From NCBI RefSeq assembly GCF_040807025.1, contig NC_090944.1:114284738-114348737 (forward strand): 64,000 bases of DNA, read 5' to 3'. The notes below the pieces were generated by a model that had not been told where the DNA came from, did not search any database, and saw nothing but the letters and a program-made list of their open reading frames with translations. The stretch is from Struthio camelus. Taxonomy: Eukaryota > Chordata > Aves > Struthioniformes > Struthionidae. The translations under genes were made by a program, and so were the position numbers. Of this stretch, positions 10,938 to 21,597 are shown piece by piece. Each line of letters opens with the position of its first letter. Position 1 is the first letter of the stretch.

Positions 10938-13900
10938 GTGAGCCCGGCTCGGCGCGGGGGGAGGCGGGCGGCGGGGCGGCTCCGTGCTGACACGCCGCCT
11001 GTCTGTTGCAGGACGTGGCGGCCGTGGTGCGGGCGGCGGAGCAGGTAGCAGCAGCAGGAGCAGCGGCGCGGCGCGGCGCGGGGGCGGCCCCCGCCCGCCC
11101 TCGGCTGCAGCGGGGTCTCTGTGTGTGGCAGGCGGCGGTGGCGGCGCTCGTCGTGGTGGCGGAGCACGCCGGGGAGTTCGCCAGGGTCGCGGAGCTGGCC
11201 GAGAGGTGCGGCGGGGCCGGGGGCTCACCTCCATCCCCACCCCGGCCCCCACCCCCGCCCCGGTCTCCCCCCTCTTGCCCGGCTTTGGGTGCCCCCCCCG
11301 CCCTCAGCTTGCCTTTCCAGACCTAGCCAATACCCGTCATTCGCTTAAAGCCGCGGCGGGTTGTGGTGCCTGGCTTCTCCTTTTTTTTTTTTTTTTATTA
11401 ATTACTATATTAAACGTGGTAACGGGGCAGAGCTCGAGATGGCGGCGCAGCTAGGCCCGGGCCCCAGGGGCTGGGCGGGGGTGGCCCTGGCTGGCGGGAG
11501 GGGGGTGCGCGCCCAGACCCCCCGGCCGCCTCGGCGTAGTCGCCCCGTGGTGCGTGAAACGGGGAAGGAGCACGTTGTCCTTCTCCTTGATCAGGCTGCC
11601 GCCTTCTTCTTTTTGTTTTTTTTTGTGGTTGTAACCTTGCTCGCTTGTGATCTCTTACGCCGTCTCCCTCACCTCTAGATTCCCAGGGTTTGTTTTGCCA
11701 TGTCTAGGTGTTCACCCGGTTCAAGACCTTTCCCCGGAAGAGCAACGCAGTGTCACTTTAAAGGTACAGCAAAAAAAAATATATATATATATATAGGCAG
11801 GGGGGATTAGTCAACTTTTAAAACGCTTCTAGGACTGGTTTGGATATACAATGGTTGAAGAATGCGCTGGTCTGACTAATTGAACTTCATATCTGCCCAG
11901 TGATTTTTATGTGCTTCTGTAAAATAGAAAACAATGGACCAAATCCCAAGGTCTCGTAACACAACCATTTGTCTGTCTTAGCCCTTAGAAGCAAAACTGT
12001 TCACTGAAGTCATTTAGCTGTATTACAGATTTTACAGTGACACGCTTTGAAAATCCCAGGCGAGTGATTTGCTTGCAACAAACATAACGCACGTGTATTT
12101 CGAGCTGTCCCTCTGTTAGCACGGGAAGTGGAAAGCTAACAGTTTGTACCTTTAACCTGAAAAACTTAAGACAGCAGTCTGCCACCATATAGCATCAGAC
12201 TTCTTATGGATCTTATTTGGGTTAACTCTTCAGCTCCTGTGGAAGGATAAACTTGAAATGAAGGGTCATTGAGTAAAGCAGGGGAATCCTGCTGCTTCCT
12301 AAAACCTGACTGACCACTCAACTCTCACTTACTGTAGTAGCAACTTTCAGGATGCTGAAGTTAAGAACAATGAAGGGAAATCCTATTTAGTAATGATACT
12401 GAATTCATACTGTTTCTGTCTCATAAGGTCAGTGAGGATTACTTCTTTAATTTGTTCTTGCAGGATCTGGATGCTGCACTGCCGCTTATAGAACACTATA
12501 AAGATAAATTGGTAGCAATTGGAGAAGTGAGTAGAATCCCCTGTTTTGTTTAAATGGCTGTGGTTTTGGCAGCATCTGTCGCCAGAATTACAAATGTTTA
12601 GTAACTACTTAGTTCTCTATGTGCAATAGATATCGCTAGCAAGCTGAAAAAGTGGACAGTCTGATTTTTAATTGCCTTACTGTACTTTCCTTCATATATT
12701 TGCCTGATCTCATCCTTTCCATAGTTAGGAAATAAATGGCACTTATGCTGCTAAATTCAGTAGGAACAATTGCAAAATTATCATATGTTCTCTTATACCA
12801 GAATGTCTTTTGACCTGTTCTCTGGCACAGTGAAACACGGAGTCACGCTGTTATCCTCGTTCAGATCATTCCTCCCTCCTGCTCTGACAAAGTGAGGCTA
12901 AGCTTTCCTGTCAGTGTACCTCATGGACTTTTGTAACGCTGCTTCCTTGTGATTCCTTGTCTGCGTATATCCCTATGTTGTCTCTTGTCTTATATTTGGC
13001 TGTAAACTAAATGAGGCTTGAAAACTTCAGGATACAGTTACCTTTTTTGTGTGTTGGTGGCAGAGAGGCTTTGGCTGGTTTTGTACTTGCTGCAGGGAAA
13101 CTAGTTATTGTCAGAGCTTTGTAGCTAAGTTTGTCATATTGCACCTGTATTGTACGTCAAGGACTTCAGTGGGTATAACTGTGAACTGGGCTGCTTTGAC
13201 AAACCTTAAATTTCCTTTGAATATGTTTAAATCAAAAAAGTATAGAATTAATGGTTATTTTTTGCTAGAGATAGTACTAAGTTCAGTTCAGAAATTCAAC
13301 GTCTATCGAGATCTAGATCTGAAATAATATTCAATAATATCTAAAAGAGCAGAAAACCAAAGGCAGATTGAAATGCTAAATAAACTTGCTAGTAAGTCTC
13401 TCTGAAGTGTTTTCACAATTGAAGAACTGATATTTGAGAATGAATTATTTTATTAGTAGAACTACAGTTGAGCTCATTTTAATTGCAGTCTCCAGCATAT
13501 TCGTTTTTAAATGGATTGTAGGTTTGAGGCATATTTTCGTTTATATGTGGTATTGTGGTTTAGTCAAGCATTAGATATGTGAAATTTTCTCACTTCTCTT
13601 CTCGTACTCTAGGTTGGACTAGATTTCACTCCCAGATTTGCCAGCTCGGATGAACAGAAGGAAGGACAAAGACAGGTTTTAATCAAGCAGGTTGAGTTAG
13701 CAAGAAGACTGGATTTGCCTTTGTAGGTTTTCTTTATGCTAATAAGAAAATTTGCTAGATCTCAAAAACCTAAGGCAATATTTCCCAGCATTTATAGTTG
13801 CTACAAGTCCATAGAACTTTTCTTACATGTATTACACTGGCATTTTCAGCCTGTCAGTCTCCAGTTCGAGATGTAATTACTGAGTTTTCCCCGTGTTTCC

Positions 13901-16322
13901 ACTTGAATACAATAGTCTTCTGTGTGTCCTGTCCTTGCTGTGTTGTTGCTGTGTTTTCACAGTAGCTAAAATGATTCCTTTAGATATCCCTTTAGATATT
14001 CCTTTAGAATTCTTTCTTGATAAGAGATGTAATACAGATCAATCGTTTTCTTTCCTTCCCAAGCTGCTGTCACCTCATCTATGTTTGTGTGAGGGAAAGT
14101 ATTCTACTGAATTCCCTCATGCCTGGCTTCTCCTTGCTTTGCAGAAATGTTCATTCCCGCTCAGCTGGAAGACCAACCATTAATCTCTTAAAGGAACAAG
14201 GTATATTTTTAATGCACTTTCTCCATCATCATTTTTGTCAACATAACTTCTTCAGTTTTGCCATGTCCTTTTATCAGTTTGTGTACGTGAAACTCGGGAA
14301 GAATGGTTTGAAGATGGGACCAACATCCCATTGGAAGCTGACATTGCAGACCTACATTAAACACTGTTAAAAAACTGGTTTGGTTCTGTTCTCTGAGGTG
14401 CTGGGAATGTGTTACTCCATGCATTTGATGGGAAGCCATCCGTAGCAATGGAAGGCGTGAAAGCTGGATACTTCTTCTCCATCCCTCCTTCCGTTATAAG
14501 GAGTGAACAGGTAACATTTAAAGGGGATTGCTCTGTCTTGGTGCTTGAGGATTTCAGCTAATAGCTCTCAGCTTATCGGGATGAAAGCATTACGTTTTTG
14601 TTGTGTGGCTGAAAAGTACGCTTTTTAAAGTCTATACAGCTTGACGCGATACTTGCAGTGCTCACCTATGGTTAATGTCACCAGACACTTCTTGATAGAA
14701 GAGCCTGCTTTCAGCTGCTTATAGCGTTGTGCATTTTAACTCTAGCTGAGTTTCTCTCCGGGGGCTTTTGCCATAGCTAGACATTTCGAGGGAAATTCTG
14801 GCTAAAACAGTCGAGTTATTTCTGAGAACAAGGGTTAAGGACGTAGGGTATTTTTTTGCTCATTTTAGTGTGTTCTGGAGAGCTTTACTTTGGAAACTTG
14901 TATCACTGCAATGTTTGTAGCACAGGGACTTGACATTTGGAAAAGGACTGGTTTTTATGTCAGTGATACTGTGATGCTCCCCCCACCCCTGCCAAAGAGA
15001 ATCAGCTCATATGTGGCTAAGTTAAAGGCTTCTGAAAAAAAATGCGTTTTGCGCATGGCATGTTGAGCGAAGAAGCAGCTAAATCGCTTAAAGACTGTTT
15101 GCATTGGCGTCATTTACCCCCTGACTTCGTGAGAACGCCCTTATAATTTCTGCTCTGGGCTGCTGCAAGCTATGCTGAATTCTTGCTCTGGGGAAGGAAA
15201 AGGGAGACTGTTTCCATCCTGCGCCATCAGCAGTTTCTATGGTAAGCTCAGGAAATGTAAGAAAGGAAAAGGCATACTTCAAGCACAGGGGTTGTGAGGG
15301 ATAGACATAGACAAGGATGAGGATAGGAACCTGGAGAAAGGAAAGCAAAGTGGGGTTGAGGGGCAAAAGCAGAGGGGGAAAAAAAAGATAGGCAAATATT
15401 ATATGTACAGAAAAGTAACAAAATTGCATTGGTAACTCCAAGGTACCAATACCAATAGGGTATTTTGTGCAATATAGTGACTTGATTTAATAAATAATAA
15501 TGCATCCAGTATTTAGGAAATAGCACTTTAAATACTGAGAGTAATAGAGGCAGGGTTATCCTGTTTTCAAAGAGACTTCTTGAGCAGCTCCTGGTATTTT
15601 TGCTTCCATTCTGAAATTATTGATAAAATGCTATCCGTGGCACCGAAGTCTTTGGACATTGCTTTCAAATGTAGAACGTATGCTTTCATCTTGCATTTTT
15701 CTGCCAGGTGTAAGTGAATAAAGCATATAATAGTTGTCTTTATTTTCTTCAAGAAGCAGAAGCTTGTGAAACTGTTACCTCTGGAAAGTATATGCTTAGA
15801 AAGTGACTCTCCTGCTCTGGGGCCTGAAAAACAGGTAAATTATGGGGAGAGTTGTGTATATATTTATTTCAAAAACCGCACCTTATGGAGGTTAGCTGTT
15901 GGCGTGGGGGAGTGAAGTAGTCTGAGCAGAGAAAAGGGACGAAAGAGATTGCCAGATCAAAGTTTTTAGATTAACAGGTCAGAGAAGCAGCTGAAGAGAT
16001 AGTGTTCCTGAGGCTGAGAAAAGAGAAGACGTTTCAGGACTGGGCAAAGGGGAGAGTAATCAAAGGAGAACAGATAAATGTCAAAGATCCCTCAACCTGA
16101 CTATGTCAGGGAATACTGAATCTGACACACCTGTCACCTGTAGGGATCTGTAATTCTGTCTGTTTTTATGCACTGCAGGTAAGAAATGAACCAAAAAATA
16201 TTTACGTTGCTGCAGAATGTATTGCCAAAATTAAAAGAATCCCGATTGAAGAAGTTATAGAAGTGACAACGCAGAATGCAGTGAAAGTATTTCCCAGGCT
16301 TCAGAACTTCCTTCGGATATAG
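10872..16322 (+). CDS. TATDN3: TATDN3, TatD-family metal-dependent hydrolase (putative deoxyribonuclease)
   Basis: TATDN3 belongs to the TatD group of the amidohydrolase superfamily, TIM-barrel enzymes with DNase activity in characterised members. Ten exons join in frame to 274 aa, the length of human TATDN3: 10872-10937, 11012-11044, 11132-11205, 11679-11763, 12464-12526, 13613-13722, 14145-14200, 14398-14510, 15754-15834, 16179-16322. All splice sites are GT/AG. The expected metal and active-site residues are present: VDCHCH (His12, His14), Glu107 ending exon 5 in AIGE before VGLDF, His147 in NVHS, His170 in LLHAFDG and Asp218 in ESDSP. Start chosen at the first ATG, six residues before the LVDCHCH motif. 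Head-to-head with NSL1; the 3' end has AATAAA at 16378. Confidence 0.95.
11012..11044 (+). CDS. TATDN3: TATDN3 exon 2
   Basis: A 33-nt microexon reading [11 protein letters not shown] between a CAG acceptor and a GTAGCA donor. It corresponds to human DLDDVLEKAKK. Confidence 0.9.
11132..11205 (+). CDS. TATDN3: TATDN3 exon 3
   Basis: A 74-nt exon reading [16 protein letters not shown] and onward, a beta strand and helix of the barrel. It ends inside an Arg codon (phase 2), donor GTGCGG. Confidence 0.92.
11679..11763 (+). CDS. TATDN3: TATDN3 exon 4
   Basis: An 85-nt exon reading [18 protein letters not shown] and onward. It includes the GVHP motif conserved across TatD proteins. Confidence 0.93.
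11779..11796. repeat. (AT)n microsatellite
   Basis: An AT dinucleotide run just inside TATDN3 intron 4. Confidence 0.85.
12464..12526 (+). CDS. TATDN3: TATDN3 exon 5
   Basis: A 63-nt exon coding [20 protein letters not shown] and a final Glu, the predicted bridging metal ligand. Donor GTGAGT. Confidence 0.93.
13613..13722 (+). CDS. TATDN3: TATDN3 exon 6
   Basis: A 110-nt exon starting VGLDFTPRF and ending ARRLDLP with a split Leu codon. Donor GTAGGT. Confidence 0.94.
14145..14200 (+). CDS. TATDN3: TATDN3 exon 7
   Basis: A 56-nt exon reading [18 protein letters not shown]; carries the metal-binding His147. Donor GTATAT. Confidence 0.94.
14398..14510 (+). CDS. TATDN3: TATDN3 exon 8
   Basis: A 113-nt exon containing [12 protein letters not shown], with the conserved His170, and [16 protein letters not shown]. 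Acceptor CTGAG, donor GTAACA. Confidence 0.94.
15754..15834 (+). CDS. TATDN3: TATDN3 exon 9
   Basis: An 81-nt exon with [15 protein letters not shown]. Asp218 of the (E-x)-D-S-P motif is the catalytic aspartate of the family. Confidence 0.94.
16179..16322 (+). CDS. TATDN3: TATDN3 exon 10 (coding part)
   Basis: A 144-nt terminal coding exon from VRNEP through [13 protein letters not shown] to the TAG at 16320-16322. Confidence 0.94.
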   Translation, partial: VRNEPKNIYVAAECIAKIKRIPIEEVIEVTTQNAVKVFPRLQNFLRI

Positions 16323-16377
16323 GCTTAGCAACACATAAAATTTGAAATAATGTTGCAGAAACTATTGTTTATGGCCT

Positions 16378-16383
16378 AATAAA
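16378..16383 (+). terminator. TATDN3: TATDN3 polyadenylation signal
   Basis: AATAAA 56 bases after the stop codon, giving a very short 3'UTR. Confidence 0.75.
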
Positions 16384-16399
16384 TCAAACCAACACATAT

Positions 16400-18690
16400 C
16401 TTGTCTCAAATAGGAGTTTTGCTGTTGGAGAGTCCCAGGACATGAGCACACTGATACATAGTTGCACGTTACAATGACTGTAGTGGACTTCTCAAAGACC
16501 TCGTTCTCTACACAGCATCGTCATATCTGAGATGGGGTAAAATTAGGTCGTTTGTTTGCATCTCTCTCTCATGTCCCTGAATGTAAAGAAAAGCAACACA
16601 AAATTGGGCATTTAAGTATAAAGTTAGTTTCTCAGACTCCTTGCTCAGCTGCTCCCAGCCTGGGAGATGGCTAATGTTCAATGCTTAATGTCCTCCTCAT
16701 TCCTTAATTTCTGCTCCTGTGCATGTGTGGGAGTCACTCAATTGTGGGCCTGCTCATGTAATGCATAAGCTGCAATATGCATCCCTGCCTGTGCCGTTTG
16801 AAAAGCTCAGCTGGACAGATATTTTTGGTACGTCTTGCTGATTGGGCTCCGAGAGTGGTGCAGAAGCACTAACTCCAGTTTCTTTCAAAATAGAGTTGGA
16901 AGGAGAGGAGCTGTAGCCCTTCTACTCCTTCCTGTCTCTTCCCTTCAATAGGTCCCAGAAGACCCATGACTAGCAAGATATTTGCTATTTTGAGAAGGTT
17001 CTGCTTTGCTTTTGTGGGGATTTTTTTTTTTTTGAACCATAATCTGTTTTATATAGAGAAGCTGCTGGCTGGAAAGAAGCCATAATTAGTTTGGAAAGGA
17101 GGAGCCTTGGGTTAGTCTTATTTCAAGGACTTTTTTTACTTTTCTAACTGCTCAATATCAAGAGTGATGGGATGTGAGAGAGAGAGAAGCCTCAATTTTG
17201 TGACATCTTGGAGGTGCCTGTCTGCTCAATCGGCATAGTGGATACCTACCTTGAAGCTGTGGATTGTGTTACGTTGGCCAGCGGCCTAAAAACTGAATAT
17301 GCTGCTGCTGCCACACGTGATCTATGTGGATCTGGACCTGTCGAAGCACTCACCAAAATTTTGTTGACTATAAAACAGCAATAAGCTAAGGGCCAGCTAA
17401 GGAACAGGAGGCTTTGTCTTCCTATGGCTGTTACTAGATCAGTGAAGAAAGTATGAGGAGAATATTAATTTAGTCCATTACCATCTCTGATACAAAATCA
17501 TGCGTCATATGAACGCATGACAAGACCAAAAGCATCTGGCTTTAAGATTTGGGCACATCTCTTCTAGGTCTCTGGTAGCTACATGGTTTTCCAGGCTAGA
17601 CTCCTTCCTGCCTTACTGATTGCGTGTCTTACCTCTTGCCCCTTTTGGAAAATGGGTAATAAAGCACTATTCTGAAATTTATCAGATGATGATTCATAGC
17701 TTTTGGGGGGTGGGACAGGGAGGAAAGAGGATATTGACCTGACTTGGAAATTGGGTTCCTCACTGTAAATAGCTTAAGGCTAGATATGCTTGCCTTAGAT
17801 TTCAGTAAGAAAGGTCTTTTGTTTTTTCTGTATGAAGAAAGATTAAGCAGGAGAAGGTATCAACTCTTAGGAGGAAAAGCTTGTAATGCAAGTGACACTC
17901 ATCTCAGGCAGTTGGTTTTCCTCTACATTTTCTTCTTCAGTTTCTTAAAGCCGCATTGTCAGAGGTTTTTTCACTGGCTTTTGCAGAGAAGCAGCATTGT
18001 TCTGACTTTTACCTAGAGTTAGCTTATTAAGTTTAAACATATGTTCCTGAACAGTCGTCTTCCTCCAGCAAACAACCACAGGTAAACCATTTGTCTTTAT
18101 TAAAATGACCGTTCAGATCAGCAAACAGCTGAATCTCTGCTGGGTGTTTGACCCAGAAAAGTTAGAGGTTTTTGTTATCCTGGATTTACAGGCTCCATTT
18201 CCACTCAGTTGGGTGGAAAACAGTTTGCCTCCAGATGGTGCTAGAAAGCAGGTGTGCAACATTCTTAAGAGTATTGATATGATTTATAGCAACTCCTATG
18301 ATGACATAATTAAAAATTATTGATAAAAGGGTGATACTGGGTAACCTTACAGGGTGCTTCATGTTGACTGTGCAAAGGAAAGGCTCCTGGTATTGCATGG
18401 GAATGTAATTATATATGCAGATGCTCCCAGTAAAAGCCAAGTGAGGCACATGCCCAAGTGTTTGCAGAGTCTGAGCCTTTATTGCTGGCATCTATGAAAT
18501 TCTTAGCCTCAAGTGAAAACACCAGTTCTGCCCAAGTGGACATATTGAGTATTTACTCTGCTCAAAATCCCTCCCTCTGTAAATGGCTAACATTGCTCCA
18601 GCTCGGGCTTAGCCTCATCACAGCTGGCAAAATAATGCTTTCTAACCTGAGCTCTCAAATCCGTTTTGCTGTTGCAGAAGGCTGTAGAAA
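16400..18690. other. Spacer between TATDN3 and the second TATDN3-like copy
   Basis: No gene is recognised here. Exon 1 of the second copy, with a VDCHCH-like motif, was looked for here and in 18690-20330 and not found. Confidence 0.5.
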
Positions 18691-18699
18691 TGCTCCTGC

Positions 18700-19310
18700 C
18701 TCGTGGCTCCAGGCTGAGGGGCAGGCAGCAGGGAAGCTGGGCAGGGCTCAGCCCTGGGCCGGCTGCCATCCTGAGCTCCCATTTCCGGCCGCTCGGCTGC
18801 TGGCTCTTGCCATCCTCGGCCCGAAGGCACCCGGCTGGGGAGGAGGCGGGAGCTGCAGCTTGCTGCCTGGTGCTGCTCCTCCGCAGTCTCGGAGGATGCG
18901 CCAGAGCCCTGCTTGCTCGGGGGCTCTCGGCAGCCTGCGAGCGTGCAGGAGCTACCGTGACCGGCACGCTGCCTGGAGCATTAACACAGCTCGTGCTCAG
19001 CCCTGCCACCCCGCAGGCTGCTGCCCGCCTCCGTCCGCCCGGAGCCTCGCCTCGCGCCCGGGGTGAGAGCGGGGTGCACGCAGGCGCCTGTGCTGTGGCG
19101 CTGAAAGGGGCTCGGGGTCATGCAACGCGCCGCGAGGCGTAGCATCCCCACGGGCAGCGTGGCCAGCGGCACCGTCGCTGCGGGCCGCTGAGCTGCCCGC
19201 AGGGAAATCCTGCGTTGCACCGGCCCGGTCGCGGCGCTCGCAGGGTGCGTGAGCCTGCGGGGCTCCTGGGAGGCACACTGACGCTGGACGCCTCTTCGGG
19301 GCAGGCGAGT
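18700..19310. promoter_or_regulatory. CpG-rich block upstream of the TATDN3-like copy
   Basis: A roughly 600-bp CpG-dense stretch inside AT-richer flanks, ending about 1 kb before exon 2' of the second TATDN3-like copy. Its place would suit a promoter of that copy. No exon encoding the metal-binding motif is visible in it, so the role is inference. Confidence 0.4.
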
Positions 19311-20330
19311 TAAGTCATGGCTTCAGTGGTCTACTGCTCCGGAAAAAGAAAACGCAGTGTTGTCCCACTCCATCTTGGTATCTTTTAAATAAAACAAGGC
19401 TCAGAACCAACATCATCTCTCCAGTTGCTCTTAATTTCTTTCTGCTAACTCTTCTCCAGCTGCCTGCAGCAGTGGGATCGTTATTTCTTTGTACCAGCAG
19501 CTTCACGTCTTAAAGCATTTGCCCAGGCCTGGCAGTTGCCCTAGCATGCGTGGGAAGGAAGAGAGGAAATGTGGCCTATGAGCTGGAAAACTTTCCTCTC
19601 TCTCGGTAGACGTCCCGTGCCTGTACCTGGAAAGGCTCACTGGTGCTACCTGCGTGACGGGGGGATTCCCCGGAGAGCCCGTATTTCTGCCCGCCGTGCT
19701 GGGTTGACACCCGGGTGCAGTGGTGCAGAGCAGAGCCCGTCCTGGAGGAGCTGCTCTGGAGAACAAGGGCTTTTTAAAACAAATTGTTTTGCCGCGAAGC
19801 CCTCTTTTCCCTCAAAGGCTGGTATTAGAAGCATCGGCGGGGTCCAGGCTGAGCCTCGGCGCAGCCGCTCGCTGGGGTTGTCTGCGCTAGCCCATGTCCC
19901 TGCGGTCATCCGAGCCCTGGATGCCGGAGTTGCAAGGGATGTGCTGGGGGCAGGACCTGGTGCAAATCTAGTTGGATGCCATGTTCAGCTTTCAGCAAAA
20001 CTGAGGGCAAATGAGAGAGAAATTCAATGGAGACCCAGCTTTTCCTTTTGGCCATGCTATTAACTTCCCTGGGGCACTAACCAGCCCTGCGAGCTCCCTC
20101 TCACTGCGCCCCTGGGAAAAAGCAGGGGCTGGGTTTCCTTGCTTTTGTGTCTGGGAAAAGTAGAGCACAGAAAGGTTAGATAAGTTGCCCAATGGCATTG
20201 AAGGTCTGTGGCAATATGAGAAGTCTCAAGCTCCTATCCGATGCCTTTGGTCACCGCCTTTCCCTTGGATGTTACAAACAGCAGAACTGATTGTCCTTTG
20301 AATGACAGCTTATGTCCTTCTGTCTTGCAG

Positions 20331-20363
20331 GATGCACATGATGTGATAGAAAAATCAAGAAAG
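20331..20363 (+). pseudogene. TATDN3-like exon 2'
   Basis: A 33-nt segment between CTTGCAG and GTTTGT reading DAHDVIEKSRK. It is closer in character to human DLDDVLEKAKK than to the Ala-rich version in the intact neighbour. Confidence 0.75.
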
Positions 20364-21523
20364 GTTTGTGATTTTTTTAACATAATTCCTCAGTACCTTC
20401 AGAGCGCCTCACTCATTATTCAGTGTTACTCTTTATTACTGATACTGTGCTGGCTCTTGAGTTGACTACACTTGAGTGTAGGCTCCCCCTGCCCCCATGC
20501 TACCCAGCCCCGTTGGCGGTGCAGACAGGCAGTTTCTTTTCCCCTGCAGCAGCCCGCCAGAAAAAAAGCACCTTGCCCCTTGGTTCTTTCCAGGCTTAAA
20601 ATGTAGTACACAGATGTGCTGTGTGCACTGGGGACTGCCATGTGCGCAAGGGCTTACGGGAATGCACAACTCCAGACAAGCCATAAATAAACAGAGGAGC
20701 AGGATGACAGCAACAAGATGAAGGTGCTTTCCATGGGCTGAGGTGAGGGAGACCTAGAAAGCTTCTAAAATTGAATGCCTGTGAAAAGAGACAAAATAAT
20801 GGTTCAGTGCATATGCTACGAAATCACGCTTGAGGCGCTTTGCATCTTCCTGGTTCAATGAGCACCTTGAGTAGGTGCCGGAAGGACACGGGAGTTGCAC
20901 CAGCTCGGCTGGCTGGTGTCAGCTGCCCTTTGACCACCGCTGCCAAGCTGTTTGCATGACTCACAGGGAACAAGCCGAGGTAATGTTGAGTGAAAGCCAA
21001 GTGACTTGCAAGGGTGGGATGGGTGTAATAGCTGCTACAAGGTTCAGCATAAGTCATTAGGACTTCTTTGGTCCTGGAAATCACCTCTGAGTTCAGGAGC
21101 AACAGCCGAGGCTCCTTCGCGCCATCTGTGCTCGGTCAGATGGTGTTAGAGGGACAGAGGTGGAGCATCCTCACTGAGGGCCCTTGTTCTGGGTCTTGTG
21201 GTAGTCATGGACTAGCAGGGCAGGAGTCTGTTGAACAGTGGGGCGTACTGTGAGGATTATTTGTTTTTCCAGGATTTTAACATGGGAACAAGTGAGGAGG
21301 TGGTGATGAGGCCAAGTAGATGATACAGTCTTTAATCTTGCTGTTTATTGTGATAAGAGTTGACACAAATTGACTAAATACTTTTACTGAAGGTGCTTCC
21401 AACAGGCTCCTATGGAATGCATAGATAGGCTCTTTAGAAGCAGAAACAAATAAATGGTTAGATGGAAATGCAACTTTCATCACTAATGAGCTTCTGCTTC
21501 TGTTTGTTTTTTCATTAATGCAG

Positions 21524-21597
21524 GCTGGGCTTTGAGCTTTTGTTTCCATTACAGAGCAGGAAAATGAATTTGAGAAAGTTATTGGCTTAGCAGAAAG
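21524..21597 (+). pseudogene. TATDN3-like exon 3' with a stop codon
   Basis: A 74-nt segment between ATGCAG and GTTTGT. The frame aligns residue for residue with TATDN3 exon 3 (ending NEFEKVIGLAER), but the fourth codon is TGA at 21533-21535. A good internal acceptor (TTTCCATTACAG, ending 21554) would skip the stop but shifts the frame and soon meets TAG. Confidence 0.8.
21533..21535 (+). other. Premature TGA in exon 3'
   Basis: In-frame stop at the position of a Val/Ala codon in TATDN3 homologues. Confidence 0.75.

Larger units (their letters stand above)
10330..11570. promoter_or_regulatory. CpG island over the NSL1/TATDN3 start region
   Basis: Very GC-rich, CpG-dense block covering NSL1 exon 1 and TATDN3 exons 1-3. 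Base composition drops sharply on both sides. This is the expected form of a housekeeping promoter island. Confidence 0.85.
11764..16178 (+). other. TATDN3: TATDN3 introns 4-9
   Basis: Between the exons already listed I see no additional coding exon, RNA gene or large repeat. Introns of about 0.2-1.2 kb separate exons 4-10. A short threefold CCTTTAGATAT-like repeat lies at about 13976-14010 in intron 6. Confidence 0.6.

Noticed and set aside
10023-11454. Long plus- and minus-strand open frames across the CpG island
   Set aside because: They come from stop-poor GC-rich sequence; the real exons here are NSL1 exons 1-2 and TATDN3 exons 1-3, supported by homology and splice sites.
21533-21535. 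TGA in exon 3' of the TATDN3-like copy as a selenocysteine codon
   Set aside because: TatD proteins have no selenocysteine at this place, the aligned residue is Val or Ala, and the copy also has a frameshift and missing exons. Pseudogene decay is simpler.
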